Source: Hyparrhenia diplandra (lineage: Eukaryota > Streptophyta > Magnoliopsida > Poales > Poaceae). From it: a DNA stretch of 64,000 nucleotides. A program made the position numbers and the translations under genes. The notes beneath the pieces were generated by a model that saw only the letters and a list, made by a program, of their open reading frames with translations, did not search any database and was not told where the DNA came from. Location: assembly GCA_015847255.1 (NCBI GenBank), contig JADLZK010010887.1, positions 62,001 to 126,000 on the forward strand, read 5' to 3'. Shown in pieces: positions 1-11,704 of this stretch (position 1 is the stretch's first letter; each line of letters starts with the position of its first letter).

Positions 1-494
1 CATATGGAAGGATCAAAACCGACCTTGGAACACCTTCTAATCAGCCCAAACCGACCAACGCCGCGTCGGTTTCACCCGTTTTGGAAGGAGATGAACCGCC
101 TCGCCAAACACAGGCCCGAGCAGCCTCGGCCGGGGGTGCGGGCGCACCGGTGGTCTTGTAGCGCACCCTCGCCCGGGCTCCGTTCGGGGGCTGGGCTTTG
201 GCGGTTGGCGTCTTTTAGGCTTGAAAAGTTGTGTGGCGTTGTGTGTTCGGTCGGTTTTGCGTGTTTGGTCCGTTTCTCCCTTGGGCTTGATATTCTTGAG
301 GGAATCGCTTTCGAGGGAGCGCCTTTTGGTGCATTTTCCACTTGTTTCTTGTATAAATCTGCACAATAATAATTTGGACACTACAAGTGGAATTTATTAG
401 TGATAAATGTATATGAGTATGATAAGGTATAGTTTCACCCCCTTTATGGTAGGATGTTGGTGGGGAAAAATATATGTGGTTGGTTCCGTCAACA
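1..494 (-). mobile_element. Ty3/gypsy 3' LTR, partial (element A)
   Basis: The stretch is repeated at 5068-5549 with a few small indels and substitutions, so the two are LTRs of one element. In plus orientation it ends CGTCAACA at 494, which on the minus strand is the LTR start TGTTGACG. The C-rich run CTCCCCCAAGCTT follows directly and is the polypurine tract of a minus-strand element. Only the U3 part is visible because the window begins inside the LTR. An Athila-like assignment is inferred from the gag and protease remnants and from LTR resemblance to the other copies here. Confidence 0.8.
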
Positions 495-919
495 AACTCC
501 CCCAAGCTTACCCTTTTGCGGCGTCCTCGAGCAAAAGAGATAAGTACTTGGTTGTTGATCGGGAGTTGCTACTATGCCGATTACGTTTTACAAGTGCGGG
601 GTTATAATAAGATGTTTCTACTAGAGTTTGAATAAAATGGCACATCTTTTTCCCACCCTTTATTACCTTTCATCGTAGCGGGGCTTTTTTAGCTTTTCTC
701 AAAGCCTTGGCGGTTGCCGGATAGAAACGATTATAACGGAGGTGCTTATCGTTCATCCTTTTGATCAACTTTTTTATCAGGTGTTTTATTTAGATAATAA
801 TTCTTTATTTTTTTTTTTTTTCGAGAAAGTATGGGCTTTTATTGCTATATATATTTTTTTTTTGGAGAGGTGGGCTCTGCGCTCGCCCTAGACTTTTGTC
901 TTTTATTTCCTCTCTTTTC

Positions 920-950
<31 letters not shown>

Positions 951-1618
951 GATGTGGGCTCTACTCGTCCTCGGACACTTGTCCATTTTTCATCTCTTTT
1001 TTTTTTTTTTTTTTTAGCATAGCCCAAAACATTTCTCTTTTCAAAGTATAGATTCCGGATGTCAAGTTTCTCTTTTGGACGAGAAGTCATAGCAAATCCA
1101 TTTGTACCATATCATATTTGGCAACAACTTAGACCGGATAGAGCCTATGCAACCCACATGAATCGGGTTTTTCGGGATAAATTTTAGAATTAGCCACTAA
1201 ATCCAAACTTTAGAGAAATTCGAATTATAAACTAGGCACGAGGCAAAGCATAAGGCGAGCAACTATTCATCATTTCAACAAAGGGGTTTAACTAGACATT
1301 TCCATAGCTCATATATATAGGAATGAAATTTGTCTTTTTAGTGTAACTCAACATTTCATAAGATAGAGAATATGATCAAAATGTGAGATACAAGTTACCT
1401 TTAGGTGGAGTCCTCCCCAAGCTAGCCTTTTGCTTACCTTTTATGGTTACGCTTAGCTTGAGACAATTAATGATCGAGTTGTGCGCGATGGCGTGGTTAG
1501 AGGCTCCCCCAAGCTTGTCTTTTGATGTCATCAAAGTAACAGGGACAAAATCTTGGGGGTTAAAAGGTTTATCTCCTCTCTTCTTCTTCTCTTCTCTACC
1601 CCTCTCTTTTTATTATTA

Positions 1619-1650
<32 letters not shown>

Positions 1651-2160
1651 AACTGTTAACATTTGTCATCTTTCAAGACTTACCCTTATTGATTTTTGAT
1701 AAATTCTGCGAGGGGTTAGTCCATATGATCGACCAAAATCTAGACTAGCAATTTTAGGTTCAATAACCGGACTCGACTCCATGCCTAATCTCGATCAAGG
1801 TAGACTTTTTGACCTAAGCACCATGCTCAATTCAAAAGCGCCTATGGAAGTATGATCATACATTATAACCAAAACTTCCAAACCAAGACATGCCAAAGTA
1901 GAAAGAGGAAGCATGCATTGATAAACAAGATTCATCCAACAGAGGTAAACAATTTTATTCTTATTTATCTATTTTTTTTTTTTTCGTAAGCATCATGGAG
2001 TTATTACTTGGGAGATTATTATTGTAAAATAAAAAGATAACTACCGATTTACCTTCGGCAAGGGCTCACCTTTTTAAAGTCCGACGAGCAAGACTCTTCT
2101 CCATTCATTTAGTGCTTGACGGAGTGTTACCCGTATCAGGAGAAGTGGATGCGGATGTCG
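495..2160 (-). mobile_element. Element A non-coding 3' internal region
   Basis: About 1.65 kb between the protease stop and the 3' LTR carries no recognisable reverse transcriptase, RNase H or integrase. The polypurine tract lies at about 496-508. Long T runs (for example 920-947) and a repeated motif with the core GTGGGCTCTACTCG fill 819-1018; a homologous array sits in the second gypsy element at 54730-54960. A (TA)n tract lies near 1620-1636. The organisation suggests a gag-protease-only non-autonomous element, not one that simply decayed. Confidence 0.6.
819..1018 (-). repeat. T-rich tandem repeat in gypsy 3' region
   Basis: Two units of roughly 80 bp, at about 862-945 and 947-1018. Each has a GAGATGTGGGCTCT-like head, a GGACACTTGTCC-like middle and a long T run. 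On the minus strand they read as lysine-rich peptide containing VEPTSLKKK. The same unit, with the EPTSLK reading, occurs three times at 54730-54960 in another element. Confidence 0.6.
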
Positions 2161-2164
2161 TCCT

Positions 2165-2781
2165 TTAAATGCGCCATGCACGCTTAACACTTTGTGGCTT
2201 TACCTTCTTGGGCTGCTTGTTTTTAGCATTCTTATGCTTGTTGAACCCATTGAATGGGCATCTCATTGTTTGGCCCTGCATATGGAAGCTAGCATGCCCT
2301 GATCCCACATGTAAAACTGCATTTGTAGTGTTAAGAAATGGTCTCCCAAGGATTGGGGCAGCTCTCTCGTTGTGACCCATGTCTAGGATGACAAAGTCCG
2401 TCGGGATGTATGCTTCTCGGTTTTTCTTTGAATAGCGTCTGAGCTACTCCCTCCGGTTTTCCTTAGTGATAGGTCCGCCATCTGCAGTTCAAAATGTACA
2501 GGGGACAAAGGTCCACCTAATATTTCGTCATATGTTACCTTGGACATGATGTTTATGCTTGATCCAAGGTCACAGAAGGCATCCTCGAAGACATGTGGGC
2601 CAACTGAGCATGTGATTGTCGGGCGGCCAGGGTCCTCCTTCTTGATAATGAGTGGTGGCTCGGTAGGAGACTTGTTGTCATTCCGACATAGAGGCTTACC
2701 GGACCTCATTGAGACCATTTTAACAGATTCAAGAGAAATTTTGGGTTGCCCCAAAACTTTTCCCGAACCGACAACGGGCAA
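2165..2781 (-). pseudogene. Ty3/gypsy retropepsin-like protease region of element A
   Basis: Two minus-strand reading frames separated at about 2380 together read as a plant gypsy aspartic protease region. The upstream part has a catalytic-type motif CDLGSSINIM in place of the usual D-S/T-G. The downstream part has the conserved ILGRPFL segment that closes the protease domain, then a lysine-rich tail and a stop. The frame is broken between the halves. The reading ends without entering a reverse transcriptase, which is unusual for an autonomous gypsy polyprotein. Family identity comes from motif recognition only; this is a non-functional transposon protein. Confidence 0.65.
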
Positions 2782-2822
2782 AAGCGTGAAAAAACCGAGC
2801 TAATTAGGTTTCTATCATTTTA

Positions 2823-4027
2823 TTAAAGCTTCAGTTGTCTTTCATAAGAAGAAGTTAAACTTTTAATTTTGAAAATCATGTTTTCAATTATTTCATCATT
2901 AAGCATCAACTTCTTTGAAAGTTCTTCAATTATTTTTGCTTGGTCTAAGACCAAGGCTTCCAAGGAGAGAAGATTCGAATTGTACCTTGAGTTTGAATTA
3001 CCTCGGTTTTGTGGAAGCGGTGGTTGTTCCACCCATTATGGTCTCCTTGTTGCGGAACCCGTTGTTGATGTGAGTAACGTCTTTACGGGCCGGGGCGTCG
3101 TTCCACTGAATGACCAACATTGCCACGGACTTCACATGTTATATGTGAGTCTATGACCTTAACGATCGCCGTGAGTTTCTTCTTCTTCGATTGGCATACT
3201 TGTCAAGTTCTTTCAATAGGAGATCCATTGTAGCGGGCATGTCCGTCTCCTCCACGATCACGCATGCTATCTTCTTGTTTGCCAAGACTTTCCCTCCCCA
3301 AGCTTGATTGGACACTATTTTTTCTCCATAAGAGTTGTTGTTCTATTGATGGTGAGGGAGAGGAAGGCACCTCCGGCGATGGCATCAATGTGCTCTTTTG
3401 ACATGGGTGTTAACCCATTGTAGGATACGCATCACATGCGGTTTTTCCATCCCATGGTGCGGGCATGCTTGGATGTACTCTTGTAACCTTTCCCATGCCG
3501 CGGTATGGGTTCCATGGTATTACTATTTGGAAGTTGGCAATTCTTCCCGCCCGGGATGTGAGTTTTACTCATGGGGGAAGAATTTAGTGAGGAACGCCCG
3601 CGGAACATTTGTCCCACGTGTTGGCGGCTTCCGTCTCTTTGTAGAACCATTGTTTTGCCTTCCCGAGATGGAGAAGGGAAAGCGGATGGATTCTAATAGC
3701 TTCTGGTGCGACACCTTGGATGGACAATGGTGTCAGCGAGCTCGAGGAAGTGTTGCGAGGTGCGCATTTGCGTCCTCACTTGGCAAACCATAAAAGCGGT
3801 TTGCTGCACCATCTTGATTAGGCGGCCGGAGCTCAAAGTTCTCGGTTCCCATATTGTCGGCGGGCCCTTGGCCGGGCGCGTTTGCAAAAAAGAGGGATGG
3901 AGTGGTCGCGGATCGCCTTGGCCATGAGTGAAGTACTAGATGATGCAAGGGTGATTGGTTTTGTTTGTCGCCGAATTAGCGGGGAGAAGATTTGATATGA
4001 GTTGGATTCTTCTTTAGGAAATACCAT
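2823..4027 (-). pseudogene. Gypsy gag-like polyprotein remnant of element A
   Basis: Several overlapping minus-strand frames each carry pieces of a plant Athila/Tat-type gag. Near 3740-3900 is a GLPSEDANAHL segment followed in another frame by HFLELADTI. Near 3480-3620 are FLTKFFP and AWERLQEY...CPHHG segments. Near 2823-3032 is a coiled-coil-like leucine/lysine stretch before the protease. The first methionine candidate is at 4027, directly against the LTR-derived motif. Frame changes between these pieces show that it is degenerate. Expected role in the family: capsid formation. Confidence 0.6.
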
Positions 4028-4033
4028 TGTAGC

Positions 4034-5549
4034 ATTTCACCGGAAGTATTCGAGGGGTATCGTTATTTATATTTTCCCAAAGGAAGGCATGGTGTAGGAC
4101 TCTAGCGGGGGGCATGAACAAGGCGACATGTCTATGCGGTTGACCAATACTCAATACGAGGGGGTAAGTCATGATAGTTTAAGATAGTGTGACACACACT
4201 TGGGCCAACCTCAAGGATAAAAGGAAAAATAAAGAATAAAGAATAAAGAATATTCCTAGGTGGAGCGGGCATTCTAAATTAGGCGTGCAAAGAACAAGTT
4301 AATAATCATGCAAACATAAATGACTAGAGTTTTAGGGTGAGAGTGAGATGGACGGGGAGACCTCGAGGAGCATCATACTGAAGAAAGGCATTCTGAACTC
4401 CTCGACACACACGAGCGAACGTGGGGGATTTCAAGGGACGGACAAGGCTTGTCACGACCAAGCCGCCTACCCCCTCAACCGTGGCATGCACTCATATTCG
4501 AAGGATACACGGCATCCAGGACACCACGTCCGCATACTAAGACACTACCCATGTCCCCATGGTCCCCACCCTATGGATGGGACGGAATAGGACACGAGCA
4601 AACCCGAAGGGCACAACGAACCGTCATCTCGGCACAACTCTTACTCTACTCAAATACATGGCATGAATGGTTAGGCCCTAAGTTCTATACGACTAACCAC
4701 GACATAGGAACTATAGTCTAGTTCTTCTATCATGATTGTGTCGAGAACAACATGTCAAGAATATAACATGTAAATACTCTAGCTCTATTGCACAAGCATA
4801 TGAGATCAAGACTTGAGGATAAACCATAAATGTATTCATACCGAATAATCCTTCTCCCAAGTACAAGCTCTCCAATGAAGCTTAGCCTTGCTCCAAATAC
4901 TACTAAAAGACTAAAAGAACTAGAGAAGTAGAGGAGTAGAGAGGAGAGGAGAGGAGAAGAGGAGTAGAAAGTGAGGAGGCTCCAAAATGGTGTGTGTTAC
5001 AATGGTGAGAGATGGCCTCCTTTTATAGGTAGAGGAGAGGGGGCTCTTTGGAAGATGGCCATCCCCATATGGAAGGATCAAAACCGACCTTGGAACACCT
5101 TCCTAATCAGCCCAAACCGACCAACGCACGTCGGTTTCACCATTTTGGAAGGAGATGAACCGCCTCGCCAAACACGGGCCCGAACCGCCTCGGCGGGGGG
5201 TGCGGGCGCGTGGTGGTGGTGCTAGCGCACCCTGCCAGGCTCCGTTCGGGCTGGGCTTTGGCGGCTGGCGTCTTTAGGCTTGAAAAGTTGTGTGGCGTTG
5301 TGTGTTCGGTCGGTTTTGCGTGTTTGGTCCGTTTCTCCCTTGGGCTTGATATTCTTCGGGAATGCGCTTTCAGGGGGCGCCTTTTGGTGCATTTTCCACT
5401 TGTTTCTTGTATAAATCTGCACAATAATAATTTGGACACTACAAGTGGAATTTATTAGTGATAAATGTATATGAGTATGATAAGGTATAGTTTCACCCCT
5501 TTATGGTAGGATGTTGTGGGAAAAAAATATGTCGTTGGTTACCGTCAAC
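4034..5549 (-). mobile_element. Gypsy 5' LTR of element A
   Basis: The right 480 bp match 1-494. The LTR start on the minus strand is at 5549, with the terminal T apparently mutated (plus strand reads GTCAACG). A TATA box for the minus strand, CTATAAAA, lies at about 5021-5028, 520 bp from the LTR start, as in the other LTRs of this family here. The left boundary is inferred from the near-terminal motif at 4021-4050 and the start of gag-like sequence, so it may be off by tens of bases. Length about 1.5 kb, close to relatives of 1375, 1449 and 1705 bp. Confidence 0.6.
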
Positions 5550-7340
5550 GATTGTGAAAACTTGATGTTGTAAATGGAATTGTTGGAAAGCGATTATATG
5601 GTGTTTTGAATTTTGTATCCCCTCTGTTCTCATTGTTTGTTTCTCTGTATTTTGCGGTAGGATTTCCATGCAATTATATCATTTAGGATATTATCGGAGT
5701 ATGAGGTTGTATGAAATAGATCGATCAATAGTCAATTATTTTTTAAGCACTTTGCATGGAATTTATATCTGCTATGAGTTTGTATGCCTATGTTGAACAA
5801 AATTCAAGTAATTGTGTCTTGTATGATGATTGAAATCTCACACTTACTTGTTGCATTTGTTGTTGTTGTTGTAGAATCCACGCCCATGCTGGATCACGGA
5901 GGTTCCATTGATTGGGGATCCAAGGGTCTTTCTATTTGTGGGTCCTTCCTTCTTGTCTGCGGTAAGTCGATTGTGGATCAAAGGCTTACTGTTCGTCCCT
6001 TTCTTTCCGTGTGGATGCGTTCTTCTTCTTCCACCGCAAGCAATGGTTTTTAATCGGTTTGGACCCCGTGCTTTTTCCCTTTTCCTTTTTTTCCTTCTGA
6101 TAGTGTGCTAGGAGGCCTTTATTTGGTGGGCCTTTATTTCTTTGGGCCTTTTTTCCCTGGGCCTTCTATCTTTGTTTTACGGGCCTTTTCACTCTTCATC
6201 GGCTTGGTTGCCCTTAATAAAACCGCTCCTGCTTGTCTCGATGTCTCCTCCCTTATTGTCGGTTCCTTCTTGCGCATTTCTTCTCGTGTCTTCACGGAAA
6301 ACTTCTGCGGAGCGGGTGCGTTCTTCTTCTCCCCATTTCCCCCTTTCCCCTTTACGTGGTGTGGATGATATATTTGTCTTATGTTGGTGTGTCTTTAAAA
6401 TTTGTAGTATCCAGGGTTGGTCTATTGGATTCTTTCTAGGTTGTTGTCCCCATTTTCCTTTTGTAGTCATCTTGTTTTGGGATTCCTTTAACTTCTTGTT
6501 ATTATGTAATTGGAACTCCTTCATTTTTGCAAGATCTAATCTTCTTATTTTAATGTCCTTAGTTTGTTAATGGTCTAGGGTTTTGTTTTTCCTTTCTTGG
6601 AAATTAGACTTCTGTTATGGTTGTAATCACAGCAACCTTAGTTTTGTTAGATTATTGAAATTTGCTCGAACAATATGTTTGATTTTTACGTCTTGACTTT
6701 ATCTTTGATTCCTTATTCTATTTATTTTTTTTGTTCTAACTTATGGTCTTATTCATTTTGATTTCTTATTATGTTGCCCAAAGCTGAATTAGGTTTTTCC
6801 TATATATGTCGGGTTCAAGTTGTGCTAAGGTCTTCTTTGTTGATCTAGGCAGTTTAGTTTTGTGTTGTAGACCTATCAAGGTATGTATGTTGTTTACATT
6901 ATTATTTAGTGTCCTATATGTTTATTATGTTTTTCATTGATAAGCCTTTGTTATTTACCTTTTTTTGGTATTATTTAGATGTATGGTGTTGCTCCTAGGA
7001 CCTATTTCATTGATGCTCATAAGGATGTGCCTTGTCATGTTATGGAAACACTTGGTCTTCAACCTGGTGATCGAGTCGTTTAACTGGATTTATGTATGTT
7101 CTAATATCGTGTTCTGTATTAAAGAAATAAAGTTTTTAACTCCGCCTATGATGGTATTAGGTTGTTTCAGTGCCATCATAGCAGGGTCCCAAGCCCTGGT
7201 GAAGGAGGAGGGTTAGAACTTTATTTTCCTTTTTTGTTTTTCTTTTGACGAGGGTTTTTTCCATCAAGAAAATGTGGTATTAGTTCAATGAAGATGTAAA
7301 ATGACTAGGTAATTACGGTGTTGTATTTCAAAATTTATAT
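5550..7340 (+). other. T-rich region without a convincing gene
   Basis: The plus strand is strongly T-rich, like plant intron or UTR sequence. One exon-like island lies at about 6981-7083: it follows a TTATTTAG acceptor-like site, is GC-balanced, and reads for about 34 codons before a stop. I do not recognise the peptide. Another possible exon-like stretch is 5876-6370. No continuous gene model could be built. Confidence 0.3.
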
Positions 7341-10300
7341 TTCCCATATCATTGTAAGTTTAGTGTTCATTAGTTGTAATTTTTGATATATATCTATGTA
7401 AGTTTAGTGTTCTATGCAATTGATGCTGCCTTTTCATGGTATATATGTAGGTGTGGAAGGTACCTTTTAGTCTTGTGTTGTCTCGGTATACGGAAGGTAC
7501 CTTTTTGTTCTATGCAATTGATATTTGCTTTCCATAGCTAAATTCTAGATATCTGGCTTATGGTTTTAGTAAGCACTTAAAAAGTTTTAACCCAAATTTC
7601 TTTTGTTATTTTCCTGAGAAGAATATCAAATGGTTGCTCTTTTGATGATTGTGGCAGCAAGATTGATGTGTGTTGAGTTGAAGAGCTTTAAGTTAACATG
7701 AAAGTGAGTTCTATAAAATCTGGATATATGCCTTATCTCTTTGCTTTATTTGCTTTCCATAGCTTTAGTGATTACCATAAAGTTTGTAATGTGACTTTCT
7801 TTTCTTAATTTTCTGAGGAGAAGACAAAACAGATTCTTTGTTTTGATGATTGTGGCAGACAAGATAGATGTGGCTTAACTTCAAGAGCTTTAAGACTACA
7901 ATTGTAGGTGAGTTCTTTTACTATATTTAACTTGTCTTTATATTAATTGTGACATGGCTATGAAATTACATCGTTCATTTATAATAATTATAGTCTTTGA
8001 AATGATTGTAAATTTAGTGTTCATTTGGTGTAAATTTTGTTATACATGACTGTGATCTGGCTGTATGGTCTTGAAAGTTCTGTTTGGCTATTAATATAAT
8101 TGCTCACTTATTTATTGTAATTTGTATGCCCAATATATGGGTATAATGCAATGATTCTTGCTATGCATGGCAATTATCACTGTAATCTGGCTTTTGTTGT
8201 CTATTTTTGAATTGTATTTGTTCTTCATAGCAAGAATCTGGCATTATGGATTATTTATTTATATATAATCTGAATTCCTTGTATTCATTTTTTAGCTGAA
8301 GAGTAAGTTGTTGGAATTTTGATGATTTTGCGGGTAGTTTGTTTTGGCTTGACTTCAATAGCTGCAACACTACATTTTAAGGTTACTTCTTTTTCAGTAT
8401 TTAATTTGTTCTTATATTAATTGTGACATGACTAGCAAATTATATTGTGCTATTATAGTATTTATACGTCTGATATGATTGTAAGTTTAGTGTTGAGTTA
8501 GTGTAAATTTTGCCTTTTCAAGGTATCTATATAGGTCTTGTCTTTCTGAATTAGTATTAATTTTTTTGGCATCATGTTTTGTTGGCAAGGCTGCATCATC
8601 TCTGTGTGTATTGATATCGTGCTGTGACAAGCACTCCTTTCCATATGTGGATAAATAGCCCTGCTGAGGTAGGTGGTATCTTGAATAGTGTTTGGTTCTT
8701 TACTAGGCTTCTTAGGTATCTTTTCTAGGTCTGTCCTATTAGGAGACATTGATTCTTGTGTGCCTGTCATAGTAGCAGTCTAGTCTTTTTCAATTTCTGA
8801 GTCATGTGTGCTTAATGTGTTGAATGAGCATTTACTTTTTGGAGCAGTTTTTTGAAGCCATGCCTAGGGTGTCAGTTTGTGTGTATTCACCACATGAATA
8901 CTGTTTCTGCTGCAAGGCAGTTGCATTGCTTCCATTTCCATTGATACTGTTTACGTTTTTGGCTTGGCTTTCAACTGTTGGTGCCTTTTATTAGGATGAA
9001 GCCATGCCTTGTGTCTGTCATAGTTTCTTACTAGTATTTGATCTCATTTCTTCTACAGTCTGGTATATTTCTCCTTCTTTCTCTTCTTCGTAAGCTATGT
9101 TCTTATGAATTGTGTGTGTAATCCAAGTTCTTAGTATTACTATCTTATGCAGTTCAAGTTTTTTCATAAATGGGTTTTGCTGTTAGTGGTGGTCATGTTT
9201 GTGGTGACAATGGGAAGAAGGGTCATGGCCAAGGTTCTGGAGATGGTTCGAGCTCTTATTTTGTTTCAATATGTATTCATAGCTTGTGTGCTATTTGTCA
9301 TAGGGAGTTGGCTGAACCTCTGCATCGTCATCCGAAGGTTCCGTTGGCTCATTATATGTTTCCATAAGGTATTGTTTCCATAAGGTATATGTAAGTTTTT
9401 GTACATTATTTGAGTCATGACTAGCAAATTACATTACATTCTTGTATTGAAGAAATTATAGTATGCAAGTCATTGTAAGTTTAGTGTTCATTAGGTGTAA
9501 ATGTTGTTGTATACCACTGTACTGTTCTTATATGGCCTTCATTTTTTGTTTTTATTTGCCTCTGATAGCAAAGTAATCTTGATAGATGGTTTTTTGCTAT
9601 AATTGACTTCCATAGAAAAATTTGTCTATATGGCTATTATTTTTGTTATATTTGCCTTCCATAGAACAAAGTTTTTTTATAATCTGAATTCCTTGTTTTT
9701 CTTTTTGAGGTGAAGAGCAAGTGCTTGCAATTTTGATGATTTTGCCATCAAGTCTGTTGTGGTGCTGTGTTCAACAGCTTTAACGCTACAGTTGATGGTC
9801 AGTTCTTTTATGATTCTTAGCAAGTCATTATATTAATTGTGAGATGATTTGGAATTTACATTGTCCTAATATAATATTTTATAGTGATGAAATGATTGTA
9901 AGTTTAGTGCATAGTTAGTGTAAATATTGTTTTAGATGACTGTAATCTGGCTGTTTCCTTGTCATAGTGATAATCTTGCAGGTTTGGATTATTTATTGTC
10001 TCATTTTTTCGATCTCAATAGCAAGTGGTTCTTTTATGAGGTCAAGATCAAACTTGATTATTTTTTAGAGGTGAATATAAAGTGATTGCAATTTTGATGA
10101 TTTTGCCACCAACTGTGTTCTACTTTGTTTTTAAGAGCTTTAACACTTTTGTTGAAGGTCAATTGCAAGTGGTTTCACTTTTTGATGATTGTGGCCCCAA
10201 GTTTGATGATGTGACTTGATTTCAAGAGCTTTATCAGTTCAGTTGTAGGTGAGTTCTTTTGCAATATTGAGCTTGTCTTTTTATGAATTGTGATATGACT

Positions 10301-10620
10301 AGGAAATTACATTGTGCTATTATAATATTTATAGCACTTAAATGATTGTAAGTTTACTGTTTAGTTGGTGTAAATGTTATTAATTCTAATTTCTTATGTT
10401 TATTTCTGAGGTCAAGATCAATGTTGATGATTCTTGGCAGCTAGAGACATGTGTATTCAGTTGAAGAGCTTTAACCTATTTTTGAGCACATTTGCAGTTG
10501 AGTTCCTTTTCACCATTTCTAGGAAATTACAGTGTTCTATTGTAAAATTTATACTGTTGAAATGATTGTAACTTTAGTGTTCAGGTACTGTAAGTTTTGG
10601 TGAACATAATTTTCCTTAGG
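7340..10620 (+). repeat. Degenerate long-period tandem repeat array
   Basis: Diverged units recur with variable spacing of about 200-500 bp. Two marker words define them. TTGATGATTNTGGC-like words occur near 7642, 7842, 8317, 9732, 10092, 10173 and 10422. ATTGTAAGTTTAGTG-like words occur near 7352, 8006, 8478, 9473, 9895, 10345 and 10566. Between them are recurring AAGAGCTTTAA and ATTAATTGTGACATG words. No long open reading frame is kept. A short frame at 9170-9367 was not recognised. Confidence 0.6.
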
Positions 10621-11220
10621 CATTTTGGCTTTATTTTTTGTTGTATCTGCGTCCCAAAGCAAGAATTTGGCGTTATGGCCTAATTTTGTTATATTTTCCT
10701 GCTATAGCAATATTCTGGTGAGATTTGGCCTTATGCACTAATTTCTTTGTTATATTTGCCTATGATAGCAATAATCTGGCTTGATTTGTCCTTAAGCCCT
10801 ATTTTTTTGTTGTATTTGCCTGCCATAGCAATTATTTGGCTTGATTTGTCCTTAAGTCCTAAATTTTTTTTGTTGTATTTGCTGGCCATAGCAATTATCT
10901 GGCTTGATTTGTCCTTAAGCCCTAAGTTTTTTTTGTTATATTTGCCTGCCATAGCAATTATCTGGCCTGATTTGTCCTTAAGCCCTAAGTTTTTTGTTGT
11001 ATTTGCCTGCTATACCAATTATTTGGCTTGAGTTGTCCTTAAGCCCTAAGTTTTTTGTTATATTTGCCTGCCATAGCAATTATCTGGCCTGATTTGTCGT
11101 TAAGCCCTAATTTTTTTTGTTATATTTGCCTGCCATAGCAATTATTTGGCCTGATTTGTCCTTATGCCCCTAATTTTCTTGTTATATTTGCCTGATATAG
11201 CAATAATCTGTACAGATTTG
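10621..11220 (+). repeat. Tandem array of about ten 60-bp units
   Basis: Consecutive units have the consensus TTTGTTATATTTGCCTGCCA, then TAGCAATTATCTGGC, then a TGATTTGTCCTTAAGCCCTA tail. The eight units from about 10741 to 11220 are clear; two poorer ones precede them (10621-10740). Unit length is 59-62 bp, varying mainly in a T run. The TATTTGCC..ATAGCAA..ATCTGGC core also appears singly inside the larger array upstream, for example near 8190-8240 and 9640-9665, so this array probably grew from part of the larger unit. Confidence 0.85.
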
Positions 11221-11510
11221 GCAATTTGGCTTTAATTTGGCTCGGATGAAGTATAGGCTCAATCATTTCTGTGTTGATTTCCATTAAGTTTGTTTTAGAT
11301 AGTCTGTTCAAAATGTGGGTGATTTGTCCTTCAAAATCAGCCAGTTTTCGGTTTTTCATGGTTTTGGTTGATTTTCTATCTGAAATCATCCGGGTGATTT
11401 CATCGTTTTTTCAGCCGGATTTGTCTTGTCATATTTTCTGGGTGATTTAATTGTTCAAATCACCCGGCTGATTTCTGGCTATAAATCAGGCGCTTCCTAG
11501 GTAGACAGAC
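11221..11510. repeat. Cluster of short inverted repeats at array end
   Basis: GAAATCA-TCCGGG-TGATTTC near 11383-11402 is a perfect inverted repeat with a 6-nt centre. AAATCACCCGGCTGATTT follows near 11456-11473, and CTGATTT-CTGGCTAT-AAATCAG near 11468-11489 could form a 7-bp hairpin. A CTAG lies just after this hairpin. It recalls a Helitron 3' end, but the base after CTAG is G where T is expected, so the element type is left open. Confidence 0.35.
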
Positions 11511-11704
11511 CCAAAAATAACGAGAGTGAGAAAGCCCATGCCATCTTGGATTGGACGGAAAGGAGAGAACAAACAAATTCATATGCATACTCGTGTTCTC
11601 GATGACGATGATCAAAGGTTACATGGATGACACGCATGAGGCTAGCCTACACACATGGTCACATACTCACATGGACATCCTTCTGATCCATTACAGCTAG
11701 AATA

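Noticed and set aside
10621..11220. CRISPR-like array
   Set aside because: Units are contiguous tandem repeats without unique spacers, in a plant genome.
11468..11505. Definite Helitron 3' terminus
   Set aside because: The hairpin and CTAG fit, but the following base is G, not T, and no 5' TC end was located.
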